64,000 nucleotides of DNA from CBDDKW01 sp965230425. GTDB lineage: Bacteria > Pseudomonadota > Gammaproteobacteria > UBA1113. The DNA lies in assembly GCA_965230425.1 (NCBI GenBank), contig CBDDKW010000019.1, forward strand, positions 1 to 64,000, in the 5' to 3' direction. Shown piece by piece: positions 17,777 through 28,997 of the stretch (the first letter of the stretch is position 1; each line of letters starts with the position of its first letter). Under the pieces are notes generated by a model that was not told the origin of the DNA, made no database searches, and saw nothing but the letters and a program-made list of their open reading frames with translations. A program made the translations under genes and the position numbers.

Positions 17777-19519
17777 TTATTGTTGTCCTTCTATCTTTGT
17801 ATCGGCAATTAATTGCTGCAATTGGCTTTTTTCAGTGTCACTTAAAGTGCCTAAACTTGCTTTAGCCAGCAGAGCTTCGATTTGCTCTTCATGACCGCTG
17901 ATACGGATGCGTTGTAGCGCGCCCATGAATTCCGCTTCGATACCGTCTTCTGGTAATGTATGCTCCCAGCATGCTAATTTGGCGAGCACAGTATAGTCTT
18001 GATGGTCACGCCAATTTTCTAATAAGCCTGCAGTATTAATAGTAGGATTTTTTTCAATAAATTCAACTACATCACTGAACAACTTCGCGCCAGGTGTTAG
18101 CTGCGATATGCTGGGTAATTTCTCGTTAATACATTGATATAACTGAGGATTTTGAACCAATAATGCAATAGCAATACGCATCGGCGTGGGGCGAAATTGT
18201 TGTTGTTTTTTTGTGGTTGGGGTGATTTCATTGCTTGAGTTGAATAAATGTTGCTGAATTTGTTGCGGGTTGAGACGAGATAACTTGCCTAAGCGTTCAC
18301 AAACTAACTTTTGGTAAATACCGGCAGGTAGTAATTGCACTAAAGGCTGCGCAAGCTTGATGAGCTGAGCGCGGCCATCTAAATGGCTTAAATCGACTTG
18401 TTGCGCTAAATGCTGAATAAAGAATTCGGCTAATTCCATTGCACTATCAATATAATGTTGGAAGCCTGAAGGGCCTTGTTGGCGAATAAGGCTATCTGGA
18501 TCTTCGCCATCAGGAAGAAACATAAAGCGGATCTGTCGGCCATCTTGTAGCAGACTGAGGCTATTTTCTAGTGCTCGCCAAGCGGCTTGTTTGCCTGCGT
18601 TATCCCCATCAAAGCAAAATATTACCCGTTGTGTCACTTTAAATAAACGTTCTAAATGATGCTTAGTGGTTGCTGTACCCAGTGTAGCCACTGCATTTGT
18701 CACGCCAAATTGACTTAAGGCAATGACGTCCATATAACCTTCAACGATGATGGCTTCATTGAGTTCGCGGTTAGCTTGCAGTGCTTCATAGAGCCCATAA
18801 AGTTCGCTACCCTTATGAAAAATAGGGGTTTCTGGTGAATTCAAATATTTGGGAGTGCCATCTCCAAGTGTTCTGCCGCCGAAACCAAGCATACGACCGC
18901 GGCGATCACGGATGGGGAAAATAATGCGATCGCGAAAGCGATCATACATTTTACCTTGCTCATTTTGTGTCAAGATACCTGTGGAAAGTAAGGTCTGCTG
19001 AGGAATGCGGTCTTGGTTAAATAATTGACTCATGCTATCCCAGGCATTTGGGGCATAACCTAGGGCAAATTGTTTGATCACTTTATCATCGATACCTCTC
19101 GATTCAAGGTAGTTCTGGGCATGAGGGTGTTGTTGTAGGGCTAAATAATAAAATTTTGCTGCTTTACGAATTAAAGTATAAAAATCATGTTGTTGGCCTT
19201 GATTAGCTTGGCCACTACGTTGCTCTTTTGGGACTGGAATGCCTAATTGTGCGGCTAAAGTTTCCACCGCATCTACGAAATCTATGCGGTCATAATCCAT
19301 CAAGAAAGTAATGGCATTGCCGTGTTTGCCACAGCCAAAGCAATGAAAGAATTGTTTACTTTGGCTGACGGTAAAAGAGGGGGTCTTTTCATTATGAAAA
19401 GGGCAGCATGCGGAATAGTTATGGCCGGATTTTTTTAAGGGGACACGGGCGTCAATGAGTTCTACTATATCGATGCGGTTCACCAGGTCGGTGATAAACT
19501 CTTTAGGGATAAGTGCCAT
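17777..19519 (-). CDS. dnaG: DNA primase
   Basis: Synthesises RNA primers at the replication fork with DnaB. The N-terminal CHC2 zinc-binding domain reads CCPFHNEKTPSF and HCFGCGKHG. The central TOPRIM catalytic domain includes AIIVEGYMDVIAL and FCFDGDNAGKQAA, and the C-terminal helicase-binding domain is helical. Length 580 residues matches E. coli DnaG (581). It lies 14 bases after yqeY, so the two are translationally close. Confidence 0.97.
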   Translation of the reverse strand: MALIPKEFITDLVNRIDIVELIDARVPLKKSGHNYSACCPFHNEKTPSFTVSQSKQFFHCFGCGKHGNAITFLMDYDRIDFVDAVETLAAQLGIPVPKEQRSGQANQGQQHDFYTLIRKAAKFYYLALQQHPHAQNYLESRGIDDKVIKQFALGYAPNAWDSMSQLFNQDRIPQQTLLSTGILTQNEQGKMYDRFRDRIIFPIRDRRGRMLGFGGRTLGDGTPKYLNSPETPIFHKGSELYGLYEALQANRELNEAIIVEGYMDVIALSQFGVTNAVATLGTATTKHHLERLFKVTQRVIFCFDGDNAGKQAAWRALENSLSLLQDGRQIRFMFLPDGEDPDSLIRQQGPSGFQHYIDSAMELAEFFIQHLAQQVDLSHLDGRAQLIKLAQPLVQLLPAGIYQKLVCERLGKLSRLNPQQIQQHLFNSSNEITPTTKKQQQFRPTPMRIAIALLVQNPQLYQCINEKLPSISQLTPGAKLFSDVVEFIEKNPTINTAGLLENWRDHQDYTVLAKLACWEHTLPEDGIEAEFMGALQRIRISGHEEQIEALLAKASLGTLSDTEKSQLQQLIADTKIEGQQ

Positions 19520-19533
19520 GGGAGACCCCGGCG

Positions 19534-19980
19534 TTACGCTAAACGTTCTTTGACTTGTTTACTCACAGCACCTGTGTCAGCGCGTCCTTGGATTTGCGGT
19601 TTGAGTAATGCCATGACCTTACCCATATCGCGCATACTTTCGGCGCCAGCTTCAGCGATACACTGTTCAATTAATTGATTAATTTCTTCGCTGCTTAGCT
19701 GGCTAGGTAAGTAGCTTTGGATGACAGATAATTCAAACTGTTCTTGCGCAACTAAGTCATCACGGCCACCGGCTTGATATTGTTCAATAGATTCACGTCG
19801 TTGTTTCGCCATTTTATCAAGAATGGCTAACACTTGCTCATCATTTAACTCGATGCGCTCATCGATTTCTTTTTTCTTAATATCGTTAATAATCAAGCGG
19901 ATAGTGCTAAGCTGCTGCTTATCTTGCTGTTTCATGGCTGTTTTCATATCGGCTTGTAATGTTGCTTTTATTTCAGACAT
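19534..19980 (-). CDS. yqeY: GatB/YqeY domain protein
   Basis: A small protein (148 residues) homologous to the C-terminal tRNA-binding helical domain of GatB. It starts with LQADMKTAMKQQDKQQLSTIRLI and ends with the YqeY tail LLKPQIQGRADTGAVSKQVKERL. In many gammaproteobacteria it lies between rpsU and dnaG, as here. Its exact function is unclear; a role linked to tRNA or amidotransferase quality control has been proposed for the family. Confidence 0.92.
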   Translation of the reverse strand: MSEIKATLQADMKTAMKQQDKQQLSTIRLIINDIKKKEIDERIELNDEQVLAILDKMAKQRRESIEQYQAGGRDDLVAQEQFELSVIQSYLPSQLSSEEINQLIEQCIAEAGAESMRDMGKVMALLKPQIQGRADTGAVSKQVKERLA

Positions 19981-20041
19981 GCTGTCATCCTTTAACGCTG
20001 AGCGAGATTAACTTGATTCGCAGTGGCGAAATATTATGAGG

Positions 20042-20072
20042 AAAAAAATACCCCGAAATGTGTCTCGGGGTG
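20042..20072 (-). terminator. Internal terminator between rpsU and yqeY-dnaG
   Basis: On the minus strand CCCCGAGACACATTTCGGGG is followed by a run of seven T after TA. It starts 5 bases after the rpsU stop. An internal terminator at this point is known in the E. coli macromolecular-synthesis operon, where it keeps primase low relative to S21. The flank also matches the end of the 127-bp repeat family (GGCGAAATATTA...). Confidence 0.8.
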
Positions 20073-20076
20073 TTTT

Positions 20077-20313
20077 CTAGCGTTTTTTACGTCCGCGTTC
20101 TTTACCACGTGAAGGTACGGGTGCTTCTTTAGCAAGTTTTTTCATGTAGCGCTTAATAGCTGCGGCTTTCTTTTGAGCGCGAACTTTGGTCGGCTTAATG
20201 TAGCGTGACCGGCGTTTTAGCTCGGTTAAAATACCTGCTTTTTCACAGGCACGTTTAAAGCGGCGTAATAAGCCGTCTACTGATTCATTTTGCTTAGATT
20301 GTACTGATGGCAT
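20077..20313 (-). CDS. rpsU: 30S ribosomal protein bS21
   Basis: A basic 78-residue protein with the S21 signature NESVDGLLRRFKRACEKAGIL near the N-terminus, followed by RRSRYIKPT and a Lys/Arg-rich tail. It binds the 30S subunit near the anti-Shine-Dalgarno region and helps translation initiation. It is the first gene of the rpsU-yqeY-dnaG-rpoD block. The start is preceded by AAGGGG about 12 bases upstream. Confidence 0.96.
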   Translation of the reverse strand: MPSVQSKQNESVDGLLRRFKRACEKAGILTELKRRSRYIKPTKVRAQKKAAAIKRYMKKLAKEAPVPSRGKERGRKKR

Positions 20314-20619
20314 TGAATTCGGAACCCCTTCTGTTCAATAATTCGGCTAAAAATGGCCGATGTTGTTTACTCTATTAATATGTACCTACATGCTATTTGG
20401 CGCTGTGGGTGACCCAAACCAGAGTATTATCCCTTATTGGTATCCCCTTTCTCTATATATTTAAAGAGAGATTTTCCGCTATTACTGGCATGATTGCTAC
20501 GAAATTTGGCAATTCTACGCACTTGCGGCCCAAGATTCAAGCATTTCTTCATATGGATAAGGTAAGGTATAGGGTATCTTAGTTTCAATGATTTGTTTCA
20601 GAAATTAGCCAGTGTATTT
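20314..20619. other. Spacer upstream of rpsU
   Basis: It should hold the promoter of the rpsU operon. I could not pick one with confidence. A 61-codon frame at 20397-20582 has no ribosome site and no family features and is not called. Confidence 0.4.
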
Positions 20620-21894
20620 TTATGTGTTTGCGCATCCCACGGTGATTGCTGTGGGATAAGGGGGTGAGGGTTGTTCACCATCGGACTGTATTGCCTTGTG
20701 CGGACTTAGTTTGGCCCTATGTCCATGAATAGAAGCTGTTTTGCCAGTGGGGTATGCTGCAGGCTGTCCATGAGCTGAGGTTGGTTTGTCATAGGCATCA
20801 GGTCCCGGTTGTCTAGAGGCATTTTGTGCTGCTGAGTCTGGTTGTGCCGGGCTATCAGGATGAGCGACAGGAGCATGTGATGGCTGATTAGTACCCTCTT
20901 TGGGTTGCCTAACGATTCTACGAGTGATTTGCCCAGTATTGGCACCAGCTTGTACAGTTGAATTTGGTTGCCGAGTAAAAACGTCTGTGGGTGTTGCTGG
21001 CGGAGGTTTTCGTCCGATATTAATATCGAAGGGAACACAGGCAGCTATTTCTTGTGGATATAATGCAAAGGCATATTTTAAATAGGTTAAGTCTACTTCT
21101 TCGAAGACTTCTTGAGTTGAATCTTGTTCATCGCCAGAACCATCTTGATAACGATAACGTAATTTACGCATAGTCATTAACATTTTCATATGTTTAGGTT
21201 TAAGTGCTGTAGATTGAGGTTTTTCCACGACACAACGCTGTAATTCTAATAGACATTCAGCAACGCTATACAAGGGGATAAAGTGTGGTTGTAAGCGCGT
21301 GAGAGGATCAGATTTAGCAGGTTTTTTCTTTCTTTTCTGTTTTTCTATAACCCTTCTACAACTTGAATAAGCATTGTTTTCATTAATTAAGCGTAATTGC
21401 AATGCAATCAGTCCAGAGAGCGAAACAGATTCGTCAATTAGTTTTTCGCAATGTTGTTTATACTCAGGAGGTAATGCGCCTCCATTTTGGCGGCTAAAGT
21501 GGTTTATCACATTTCTTATTAGATTAGCTCGGCGTGTTAAATCTTGGCGTAAGTATTGAGGTGACTCGTCAGTTGGATATGTACGGCTTCTTAAGCGTAT
21601 TAAGTAGTGGGTTGTTGCTCCTGCAGGTGACGGTACTTCTCTTTTCTCAACATAATCGTCTGCAACAAGTGCACGTGCTGATTCTGTATCAGGTTCTTCT
21701 AAACAAAATTCAAAGGTATGAAAAAGAGGTACAGATTGATGTGCTGGTATCTGTATCTTCTGACTATTAAGAAACGCAAGGTAGTGGAAACAAAACCAGT
21801 TGTTACCTTGTGTTTGTTGAATTCGGGTTTGCCATCGTTTTTTATTTCTACTATCCCGACTAGAGGCTCTTACCCACGGCGAGTAATTAGGCAT
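20620..21894 (-). CDS. Hypothetical protein with Pro-rich C-terminal tail
   Basis: A 424-residue protein that I do not recognise. Residues 1 to about 290 look globular and alpha-helical, with a basic KKRK-type patch near 187-193. The rest (about 295-424) is low-complexity and rich in Pro, Gln, Thr, Ala and Ser, probably disordered. There is no signal peptide or membrane segment. It is a single gene between rpsU and rsgA. The tail recalls secreted effectors of intracellular bacteria, but nothing in the sequence proves secretion. Confidence 0.7.
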   Translation of the reverse strand: MPNYSPWVRASSRDSRNKKRWQTRIQQTQGNNWFCFHYLAFLNSQKIQIPAHQSVPLFHTFEFCLEEPDTESARALVADDYVEKREVPSPAGATTHYLIRLRSRTYPTDESPQYLRQDLTRRANLIRNVINHFSRQNGGALPPEYKQHCEKLIDESVSLSGLIALQLRLINENNAYSSCRRVIEKQKRKKKPAKSDPLTRLQPHFIPLYSVAECLLELQRCVVEKPQSTALKPKHMKMLMTMRKLRYRYQDGSGDEQDSTQEVFEEVDLTYLKYAFALYPQEIAACVPFDINIGRKPPPATPTDVFTRQPNSTVQAGANTGQITRRIVRQPKEGTNQPSHAPVAHPDSPAQPDSAAQNASRQPGPDAYDKPTSAHGQPAAYPTGKTASIHGHRAKLSPHKAIQSDGEQPSPPYPTAITVGCANT

Positions 21895-21980
21895 GTTGGA
21901 CTCCTCATACTCTTGAACAAAGAAGTATAAATTAAGATTATTATTGTTTTCATCGACACTGGATTAAAAGAGTAACAAAT

Positions 21981-22985
21981 TCAGCGTTCGGATACAATTT
22001 TATGATAATTAGCAAAACGATATTCACTAATGTGGCCAGCTTCCACTGCCGTGCGTAAAGCGCAGTCGGGTTCATGATTATGAGTACAGTCGCGGAATTT
22101 ACATTGCCCAATAAAGGGGCGAAACTCAATAAACCCGTTTAATATTTCCGTATTTTCTGCATGCCAGAGCCGAAAAGAACGCACACCAGGTGAGTCAATC
22201 AAATCTCCGCCGTCGGGTAAATGATATAACCGTGCGATACTGGTCGTATGTGTGCCCTGCGTACTTTTACCCTGCGAGAGTGCACCAATACTAATATCAA
22301 TATCGGGTAATAATTGGGCGATGATAGAAGATTTACCGGTACCCGACTGACCCACTAGAACGCTTGTATGGGCACGAAAATATTTTTTTAGTTTTTTCAT
22401 GCTGGATAATTTTTGAGCGCTAATTTCAAATACATGATAGCCTAGTTCAGTATATAGCTTCAGATATTGGCGTAGCGGATGCTTCCGAGAGTTGATTAAA
22501 TCAATTTTATTTAGAATGATAATTGGTTGGATATTTAACAGTTCAGCCGCCACAAGATAACGGTCGATTAAATCTAAGGTAGGTGCTGGTTGTAAGGCAA
22601 TAACAATGCCAATACAGTTCACATTAGCGGCAATTGGCTTGAGCTGACCTTGAGCGTCAGGGCGAGCTAAGCTGGTGTCGCGGGGGTGGCTGGCTACCAC
22701 AACACCCGTATCATCAGGTCCTGCACGCCAAACCACATGGTCACCCGGCACAAGGTCCTGTAAATTTTGACGTAAATGACAGTAATGTAAACTACCGTCA
22801 CTAGCCTCTACGTCAACTGTAGCACCATAGCGAGCAAGTAATAGTCCCTCTTGTTCTGGCCCTAGTTCACTCGCATTCAGCGTATCCGCTAATTGCGCCG
22901 ATTTTTTTGCAGCCCGCTCACGTTTTTCTGCTTGGATTTTTTCAATGCGCCAAGCTTGCTGTTTTGTCAGTTTACGTTTACTCAT
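21981..22985 (-). CDS. rsgA: Ribosome small subunit-dependent GTPase A
   Basis: Circularly permuted GTPase that checks late 30S assembly. Numbered from the MSKRKLTKQQ start (22985), an OB-fold comes first, then G4 (NKIDLI) before G1 (GQSGTGKSS) and G3 (DSPG), the order diagnostic of permutation. The C-terminal zinc knuckle is CKFRDCTHNHEPDC. Length is 334 residues. A 14-codon upstream extension is possible but does not resemble the family. The gene is divergent from cca, with 72 bases between starts. Confidence 0.95.
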   Translation of the reverse strand: MSKRKLTKQQAWRIEKIQAEKRERAAKKSAQLADTLNASELGPEQEGLLLARYGATVDVEASDGSLHYCHLRQNLQDLVPGDHVVWRAGPDDTGVVVASHPRDTSLARPDAQGQLKPIAANVNCIGIVIALQPAPTLDLIDRYLVAAELLNIQPIIILNKIDLINSRKHPLRQYLKLYTELGYHVFEISAQKLSSMKKLKKYFRAHTSVLVGQSGTGKSSIIAQLLPDIDISIGALSQGKSTQGTHTTSIARLYHLPDGGDLIDSPGVRSFRLWHAENTEILNGFIEFRPFIGQCKFRDCTHNHEPDCALRTAVEAGHISEYRFANYHKIVSER

Positions 22986-23057
22986 GCCTCTATAATGCGC
23001 GGAATTAGGCCACGGGGTCAAGTACACATATGCTGTTGAATAGGCTAAGATGTTAGC

Positions 23058-24275
23058 ATGAAAATATATTTAGTCGGCGGTGCCGTACGTGACCAATTAT
23101 TAGGTAAACCTATTAAAGAGCGAGATTGGCTTGTTGTCGGTGCCACACCTCAGCAAATGTTAGATTTAGGTTATCAGCAGGTAGGGAAGGATTTCCCGGT
23201 TTTCTTGCACCCAGAAACCCATGAAGAATATGCTCTAGCGCGGACCGAACGTAAAACGGGCCAAGGCTATACGGGCTTTAGTTGTTATGCGGCGCCTGAT
23301 GTGAGTTTAGAGGATGATTTAAAACGTCGCGATTTAACTATCAATGCGATTGCTCAAACAGAGACTGGCGAATTGATCGATCCCTATGGTGGCCAAGCCG
23401 ATTTACAGCAGGGTGTACTACGCCATGTCTCGCCAGCCTTCGTTGAAGATCCCTTACGGGTGCTCAGGGTGGCACGTTTCGCCACACGCTTTGCCGCAGA
23501 GGGATTTGCGGTTGCCCCTGAAACCTTAGCATTAATGCAAGAAATTGCTGATCAGGGTGAATTAGATCATTTAGTGGCTGAGCGAGTTTGGTTAGAGTTA
23601 CAAAAAGTCTTAAGTGAAGCAAAGCCCAGTGTCTTTTTCGAAGTATTACGTGCCTGTGGTGCTTGCCAGCATTTATTTCCCGAGATTGATGTATTATTTG
23701 GGATCCCAAACCCAGCAAATTGGCATCCTGAAATTGATACGGGGATTCATACGCTCATGGTGGTGGATGCTGCAGCAAAAATAACTGCGTCTGTTAAAGT
23801 GCGTGTAGCGGCATTACTGCATGACTTAGGCAAAGGTTTAACGCCGCAAGCACAATGGCCGAAACATCATGGCCATGGTGCCAAGGGGGTGCATTTGATT
23901 GAACAATTCTGCCAACGTTTCAAATTACCCAAAGAATATAAAGAACTTGCCGTGTTAGTCTCACGTTATCATGGCGATTGTCATCGCATCGATAAAATGA
24001 ATGCAAAACAAATCGTCGTTTTACTGCAACGATTAGATGCTTTTCGTCGGCCCGAACGTTTTGTAGAATTTTTACAAGCAACCCAGGCCGACTTTAATGG
24101 TCGTCTTGGTTTTGAAGATAAAGCTTATCCTCAAGCTGAGTTGTTACGCCAAGCATTAGCTGCTGCAAATCAAGTAGCGAATCAAGAAGTTATCGATGCT
24201 GGCTTTACTGGTGCCGCCATTGCCGAAGAATTACAACGCCGGCGCATTCAAGCAGTAGCGATGTTGTTTAAGTAA
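23058..24275 (+). CDS. cca: CCA-adding tRNA nucleotidyltransferase
   Basis: Adds or repairs the 3' CCA of tRNAs. The N-terminal motif MKIYLVGGAVRDQLLG is followed by ERDWLVVG; this class normally uses D-x-D with a nearby R-R-D motif, here KRRDLTINA. ERVWLELQK lies mid-protein. The C-terminal HD domain typical of the gammaproteobacterial enzyme (phosphatase/phosphodiesterase) shows H near VVDAAAK and the pair HDLGKG. Length 405 residues is close to E. coli (412). Confidence 0.95.
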   Translation: MKIYLVGGAVRDQLLGKPIKERDWLVVGATPQQMLDLGYQQVGKDFPVFLHPETHEEYALARTERKTGQGYTGFSCYAAPDVSLEDDLKRRDLTINAIAQTETGELIDPYGGQADLQQGVLRHVSPAFVEDPLRVLRVARFATRFAAEGFAVAPETLALMQEIADQGELDHLVAERVWLELQKVLSEAKPSVFFEVLRACGACQHLFPEIDVLFGIPNPANWHPEIDTGIHTLMVVDAAAKITASVKVRVAALLHDLGKGLTPQAQWPKHHGHGAKGVHLIEQFCQRFKLPKEYKELAVLVSRYHGDCHRIDKMNAKQIVVLLQRLDAFRRPERFVEFLQATQADFNGRLGFEDKAYPQAELLRQALAAANQVANQEVIDAGFTGAAIAEELQRRRIQAVAMLFK

Positions 24276-24290
24276 GTATTCAAGTGACTA

Positions 24291-24392
24291 AATCATCAGA
24301 AGATGTCTCCTGCCGAGTTGACGATCTAGTTATAACATATTTTCATGTTAACTAAACCATAGGGGGATCTCTCGCTGCGCTCGAGATGACAT
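24291..24392. repeat. Dispersed palindromic repeat, copy D
   Basis: Two half-elements: ATCATCAGAAGATGTCTCC... and AGGGGGATCTCTCGCTGCGC followed by TCGAGATGACA. It fills the space between cca and the SDR gene. Confidence 0.7.
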
Positions 24393-24424
24393 CTTTTTTG
24401 CTAGTAGCAAGGTACTCTTATTCA

Positions 24425-25132
24425 CTAATCACTCACCTGTCCCAAGTTAGCATGTAGTACCGCGCCATTAATAACAGGGTTATTCGCTGCAAATAGAATT
24501 AATTCAGCAATTTCGTTTGGTTCTATGAGTCGTTTTGCAGTATTGAAGTGTTGTACTGCTTGGTGGATTTCTTCAGGTGCATTGGCTAGGCGATCAGTTA
24601 ACATTGGGGTACTGGTGAAGCCAGGACAAATGCAGCATGTATGCAGTTGAGTGTTATTAAAATCTTGGCAGGTGGCACGCATCAGTCCAGCAATGGCGTG
24701 TTTGCTAGTGACATAGGAGGCACAGTTAGCTACGCCAATTTCAGATAGGGTTGAACCAATATAGATAATTGAGGAACCTGCCTGCATGTGGGGTAAGACT
24801 AGAGTATTTAATATAGCTGGACTGATAACGTTTACTTGTAGGGTACGCTGTAACTCAGCAGCATCAATATTCTGTACCGTATCATTACCTAGTATGCCGG
24901 CATTATGCACTAAACTTATTTGCTCGTAGTCTTCGATAGCCTGTTCGATGCTTTGGCCATGGTGTAATTGCCAATCGGATGTACTTAGATCAATTGTTAA
25001 ATTAATTATATTTGCTATTTCACAAGGTCTGCGAGAAATATTGATAATGTCCCAATGATTTTTAAGGAATAGTTCGGCAGTGCTTGCGCCTATGCCACTG
25101 CTACCGCCGGTGATGATGAGACATTTTTTCAT
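24425..25132 (-). CDS. Short-chain dehydrogenase/reductase
   Basis: A 235-residue Rossmann oxidoreductase. The cofactor loop is TGGSSGIG near residues 8-15, NAG is near 77-79, and the catalytic triad S-Y-K occurs in YIGSTLSEIG...SYVTSKHA. N-terminal SRRP suggests that NADPH may be preferred, since an Arg follows the second strand. The closest types are sepiapterin/benzil reductase-like SDRs, but the substrate is not evident. There are no partner genes. Confidence 0.85.
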   Translation of the reverse strand: MKKCLIITGGSSGIGASTAELFLKNHWDIINISRRPCEIANIINLTIDLSTSDWQLHHGQSIEQAIEDYEQISLVHNAGILGNDTVQNIDAAELQRTLQVNVISPAILNTLVLPHMQAGSSIIYIGSTLSEIGVANCASYVTSKHAIAGLMRATCQDFNNTQLHTCCICPGFTSTPMLTDRLANAPEEIHQAVQHFNTAKRLIEPNEIAELILFAANNPVINGAVLHANLGQVSD

Positions 25133-25267
25133 GATTTATCCTTAATAATGTTTCAACAATTCGGCCGCAAGCGACCGAGATTGTTTCCTGGTATGATTTC
25201 GCCTGCGCGGGAAACCCCAGCGCTTCTGACTCTCCCGCAAGCGGGGGAGATTTCTTTCTTTAAAAAT

Positions 25268-25325
25268 GTTGTCATCCCGAACAGTGGCGGTAGGCGCTGA
25301 AAGGTATCTCCCAATGGTTTGATTG
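25268..25325. repeat. Dispersed palindromic repeat, copy E
   Basis: TGTTGTCATCCCGAACAGTG..., then GCGGTAGGCGC and GTATCTCCC...GGTTTGATT, matching copy G at 47788-47847. A second small CG-rich hairpin (CTCCCGCAAGCGGGGGAG) lies just before it at about 25231-25250. Confidence 0.7.
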
Positions 25326-25351
25326 CTTTTAATGGTCAAGTAGCCCTCTAT

Positions 25352-27090
25352 TTATAAATACAAATCGGGTAAAAGTGCTTTTTTCTTTGGATCCTGTTGC
25401 GCACTTTTCTTCAATTCTTTTTTCAATACTTGCCAAAAATGCTTGCCACTCCATTCTTGTTTATCTTCAGTGTAAAGAATAGCATCGAGATGACTGATCG
25501 TATTGCGTGCAGTGTCAGTGCCAATTTGCTTGGCTATATCGCCTAAGCAGCGAATAGGTGCTTCGGACCATAATTGTTTTGCGAAGGCGATTAAGCATTG
25601 TTGTGTTTGCATCGCATCATTGCTCATGCAAGCTTGTTCTAGTGCTTGTTTTAACTGACGTAATGAAGCGATTTTTGCTGATGTTTCTTGGTCATCTGTA
25701 GCAACAGAACGTGGTTGTTTTGTATAGCGGAATAAGAGTATCAAAGTTAATAGCCATAAGAAAATAAATAATCCAGTGAGCCATTGCCAGAGTGTTGTTT
25801 TACTCGGCGTTGGTACGGGGGCTTTAACCGTGATAGGCGCAGCTTGCTGGGTAGTACTTTGTGGCTGCGCTGTTTGTTGATTGAGTGTTAGCGGCTGCAC
25901 GTTTGCCGGTGGTGGTGCAGTGACAGTACCTGTTGCTGCGGCTATTTGATAAGTATGCGCAGGGATGCGAGCGATTTCTTGTTGATTAGTTTGTGTGTTC
26001 CACCAAGGGATCGTAATTTCAGGTAGGGTAACTTTACCCGCTTTATCAGGGATGAGAGCAATTTTTTCAATGCGTTTGCCAAGGATACTATTCTCTGTAC
26101 TTTGATTCGTCGTTTCAGGTTTATCAGGATAACTTTGAAAGCCTGGAATTTTCTGTTCGCCGATATTAGGTAGCTGTGTACCAGATAAACCCTTAGCAAC
26201 GATAGTAATGGTACGAGTAATGGGTTGACCTACACTAAACTTAGGTGGATGTTCGGACCAATTTTCTTTGATTGCTAAATGCTGGGCAGGTAACCACCAA
26301 TGCCCTTGATTAGCCGCTGGAATTGGTTGTACATCGAGTTTGACTTCATTTGCCGCGGTTCTACGTGTATGCCAACCTGTAGTAAAGTAGCCACCGACAT
26401 CGTCAGTTTCTAAAACCTGGCCTGAAAAAATGGGAGGGCTGATGGTCAGTGTGCCGCTTTTTTGTGGGAATATGGCATATTTACGCTCAAGCACATGGTA
26501 GTTTTTACCTTTAATTGTTTTGTTAAAATTGCGATCTCTACCAATGCGAGCAATAATCGTATTCGTTGCGTAAGGGTCGGTAAGTTCTGCACCTTGAATA
26601 TTTTTATCATAATAAATATTCAGGGTATAAATCATTTGGCTTTGTACGTAGGGATTTTCGGGTGCAATCTGTGCGCTAAGAAAAATATCTTTTAAATCAC
26701 CGCTGGTAGTTGTAGGACTGGCCTTGGTGACGCTAATAGCTTGAGGTTGGCTTTGACCATCGCCAATATGAATACTCGGGATCATTAAGGTACCCGTATG
26801 TTTAGGTGAAAGTGTGAGTATCCATTGGGTTAAGATAGAGGAATGGTTATTGACGATGCTGATAGCACTATTCGTACTGGTGGAGACAATCTGAAAGTCT
26901 TTCTGTAATGATTGAAAATTAGGTTGTGCCTGCGGTGGTCGACCATCAATGCTATAAGTGACGGTAAAGGTTTCACCCATGGTTACTGCCTTGGCATCTA
27001 ATCGAGTGTGTACTTCTGTGGCTGCAAATACTGCAGAAGAAAACCAGCATGATAATATGATTAACAGCATAAACCTATGTTTTGTTAGCT

Positions 27091-27097
<7 letters not shown>
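25352..27097 (-). CDS. batD: BatD family protein (oxygen-tolerance type)
   Basis: Last gene of the moxR/bat operon. A signal-peptide-like N-terminus ends near AVFA. Repeated immunoglobulin-like beta domains follow (typical phrases: VHTRLDAKAVTMGETFTV and ITRTITIVAKGLSGTQLP). One transmembrane helix lies near residues 455-475 (WLTGLFIFLWLLTLILLF), then a cytoplasmic helical tail. Length 581 residues fits BatD. It is thought to work with BatA/BatB in the envelope; the mechanism is unknown. It overlaps the end of batC by a few bases. Confidence 0.88.
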
Positions 27098-27983
<886 letters not shown>

Positions 27984-27987
<4 letters not shown>

Positions 27988-28997
27988 GATACAATCTCCT
28001 CCAGCCAGCCGCGCCGGAACCCAATTAAAACAAAGGGCAAGATAGCTAAGACAAACCAATGGCCTTGATCTTGCCAGCGGTTAGTGAAGACTTCATGTTT
28101 GCGTTTCTGCCGTTGTAAAGCTTCATGATTACTTTCACTGATAAGCGTATTAAGATCATCATTATTATTAGTAAAACGCTGATAATGACCGCCACCGGCT
28201 TGAGCTAATTGCTGCAAGCTACTTTCATCTAATTTACTCATGACAATGGCGCCATTAGCATCATGTAAAAAGCCGCCTTGTGGCGAGTTAATTGGTGCAT
28301 TTTTATCACTACCAACACCTAATACAGAAATTTTGTAGCCCTCATCATGCAATTGTTTTGCTAAGGTGATATCTGCTGGCGTTGCTTTGTTAGCTGTGAG
28401 TAATAGGATATCTCCCTGTTGGTTATTTGCTTGTTGTAATAGATTTACTGCCATTTTTAATCCAGCCGCAATATTATTACCATCACTGGGCATCATCGCG
28501 GGTGACAAGTGCGGTACCATACTCACAATGGTTTTATTATCCTCTGTCAATGGTGATACTACATAGGGCTCTTGGGTAAAGACCACAAGCCCTGTTTGAC
28601 CAACTGTGTATTTATTGAGTAAATCTAAGATTTTATAGCGGCTGCGGGCGAGTCGTGAGGGTGGAATATCTGTAGCGAGCATTTGGCTGGATAAATCCAT
28701 GACAATGACTTTGGCCGCATTAGAACGAAATACCGGCTCCGGTAATTTTGACCAGGCGGGGCCAGCAAGGGCAATAATAGCGAACAACCAGGCACATGCG
28801 AGAGCGATTAATTGCCATAATTGGCGGGTTTGTTGTTGATTAATTAATAAATGTGGTAATAAATGTGGATCGCAGACCTGTTGCCATTGACTTGTTTGTG
28901 TGCGCCGCTTTAATAATAGCAGTAACAAAATACCTAAAGGTATTAAACCATAGAACCATTGTGGCCGCATAAAATGTAAGTGTTGGAATAGCATCAT
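27984..28997 (-). CDS. batB: BatB-type von Willebrand factor A protein
   Basis: About 337 residues from the ATG at 28997, which overlaps the batA stop as ATGA. Two N-terminal hydrophobic segments (GLIPLGILLLLLL and ALACAWLFAIIALAG) are followed by a VWA domain. The MIDAS first motif reads DLSSQM, where DxSxS is usual, so the last serine is replaced by glutamine. A C-terminal transmembrane helix (FVLAILPFVLIGF) closes the protein. It likely sits in the inner membrane with BatA. Confidence 0.9.

Noticed and set aside
20397..20582. 61-codon ORF upstream of rpsU
   Set aside because: No ribosome site, no recognisable family, overlaps the expected rpsU promoter region.
25142..25339. 65-codon ORF beside batD
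   Set aside because: Made of dispersed-repeat sequence and small hairpins; no start signal.
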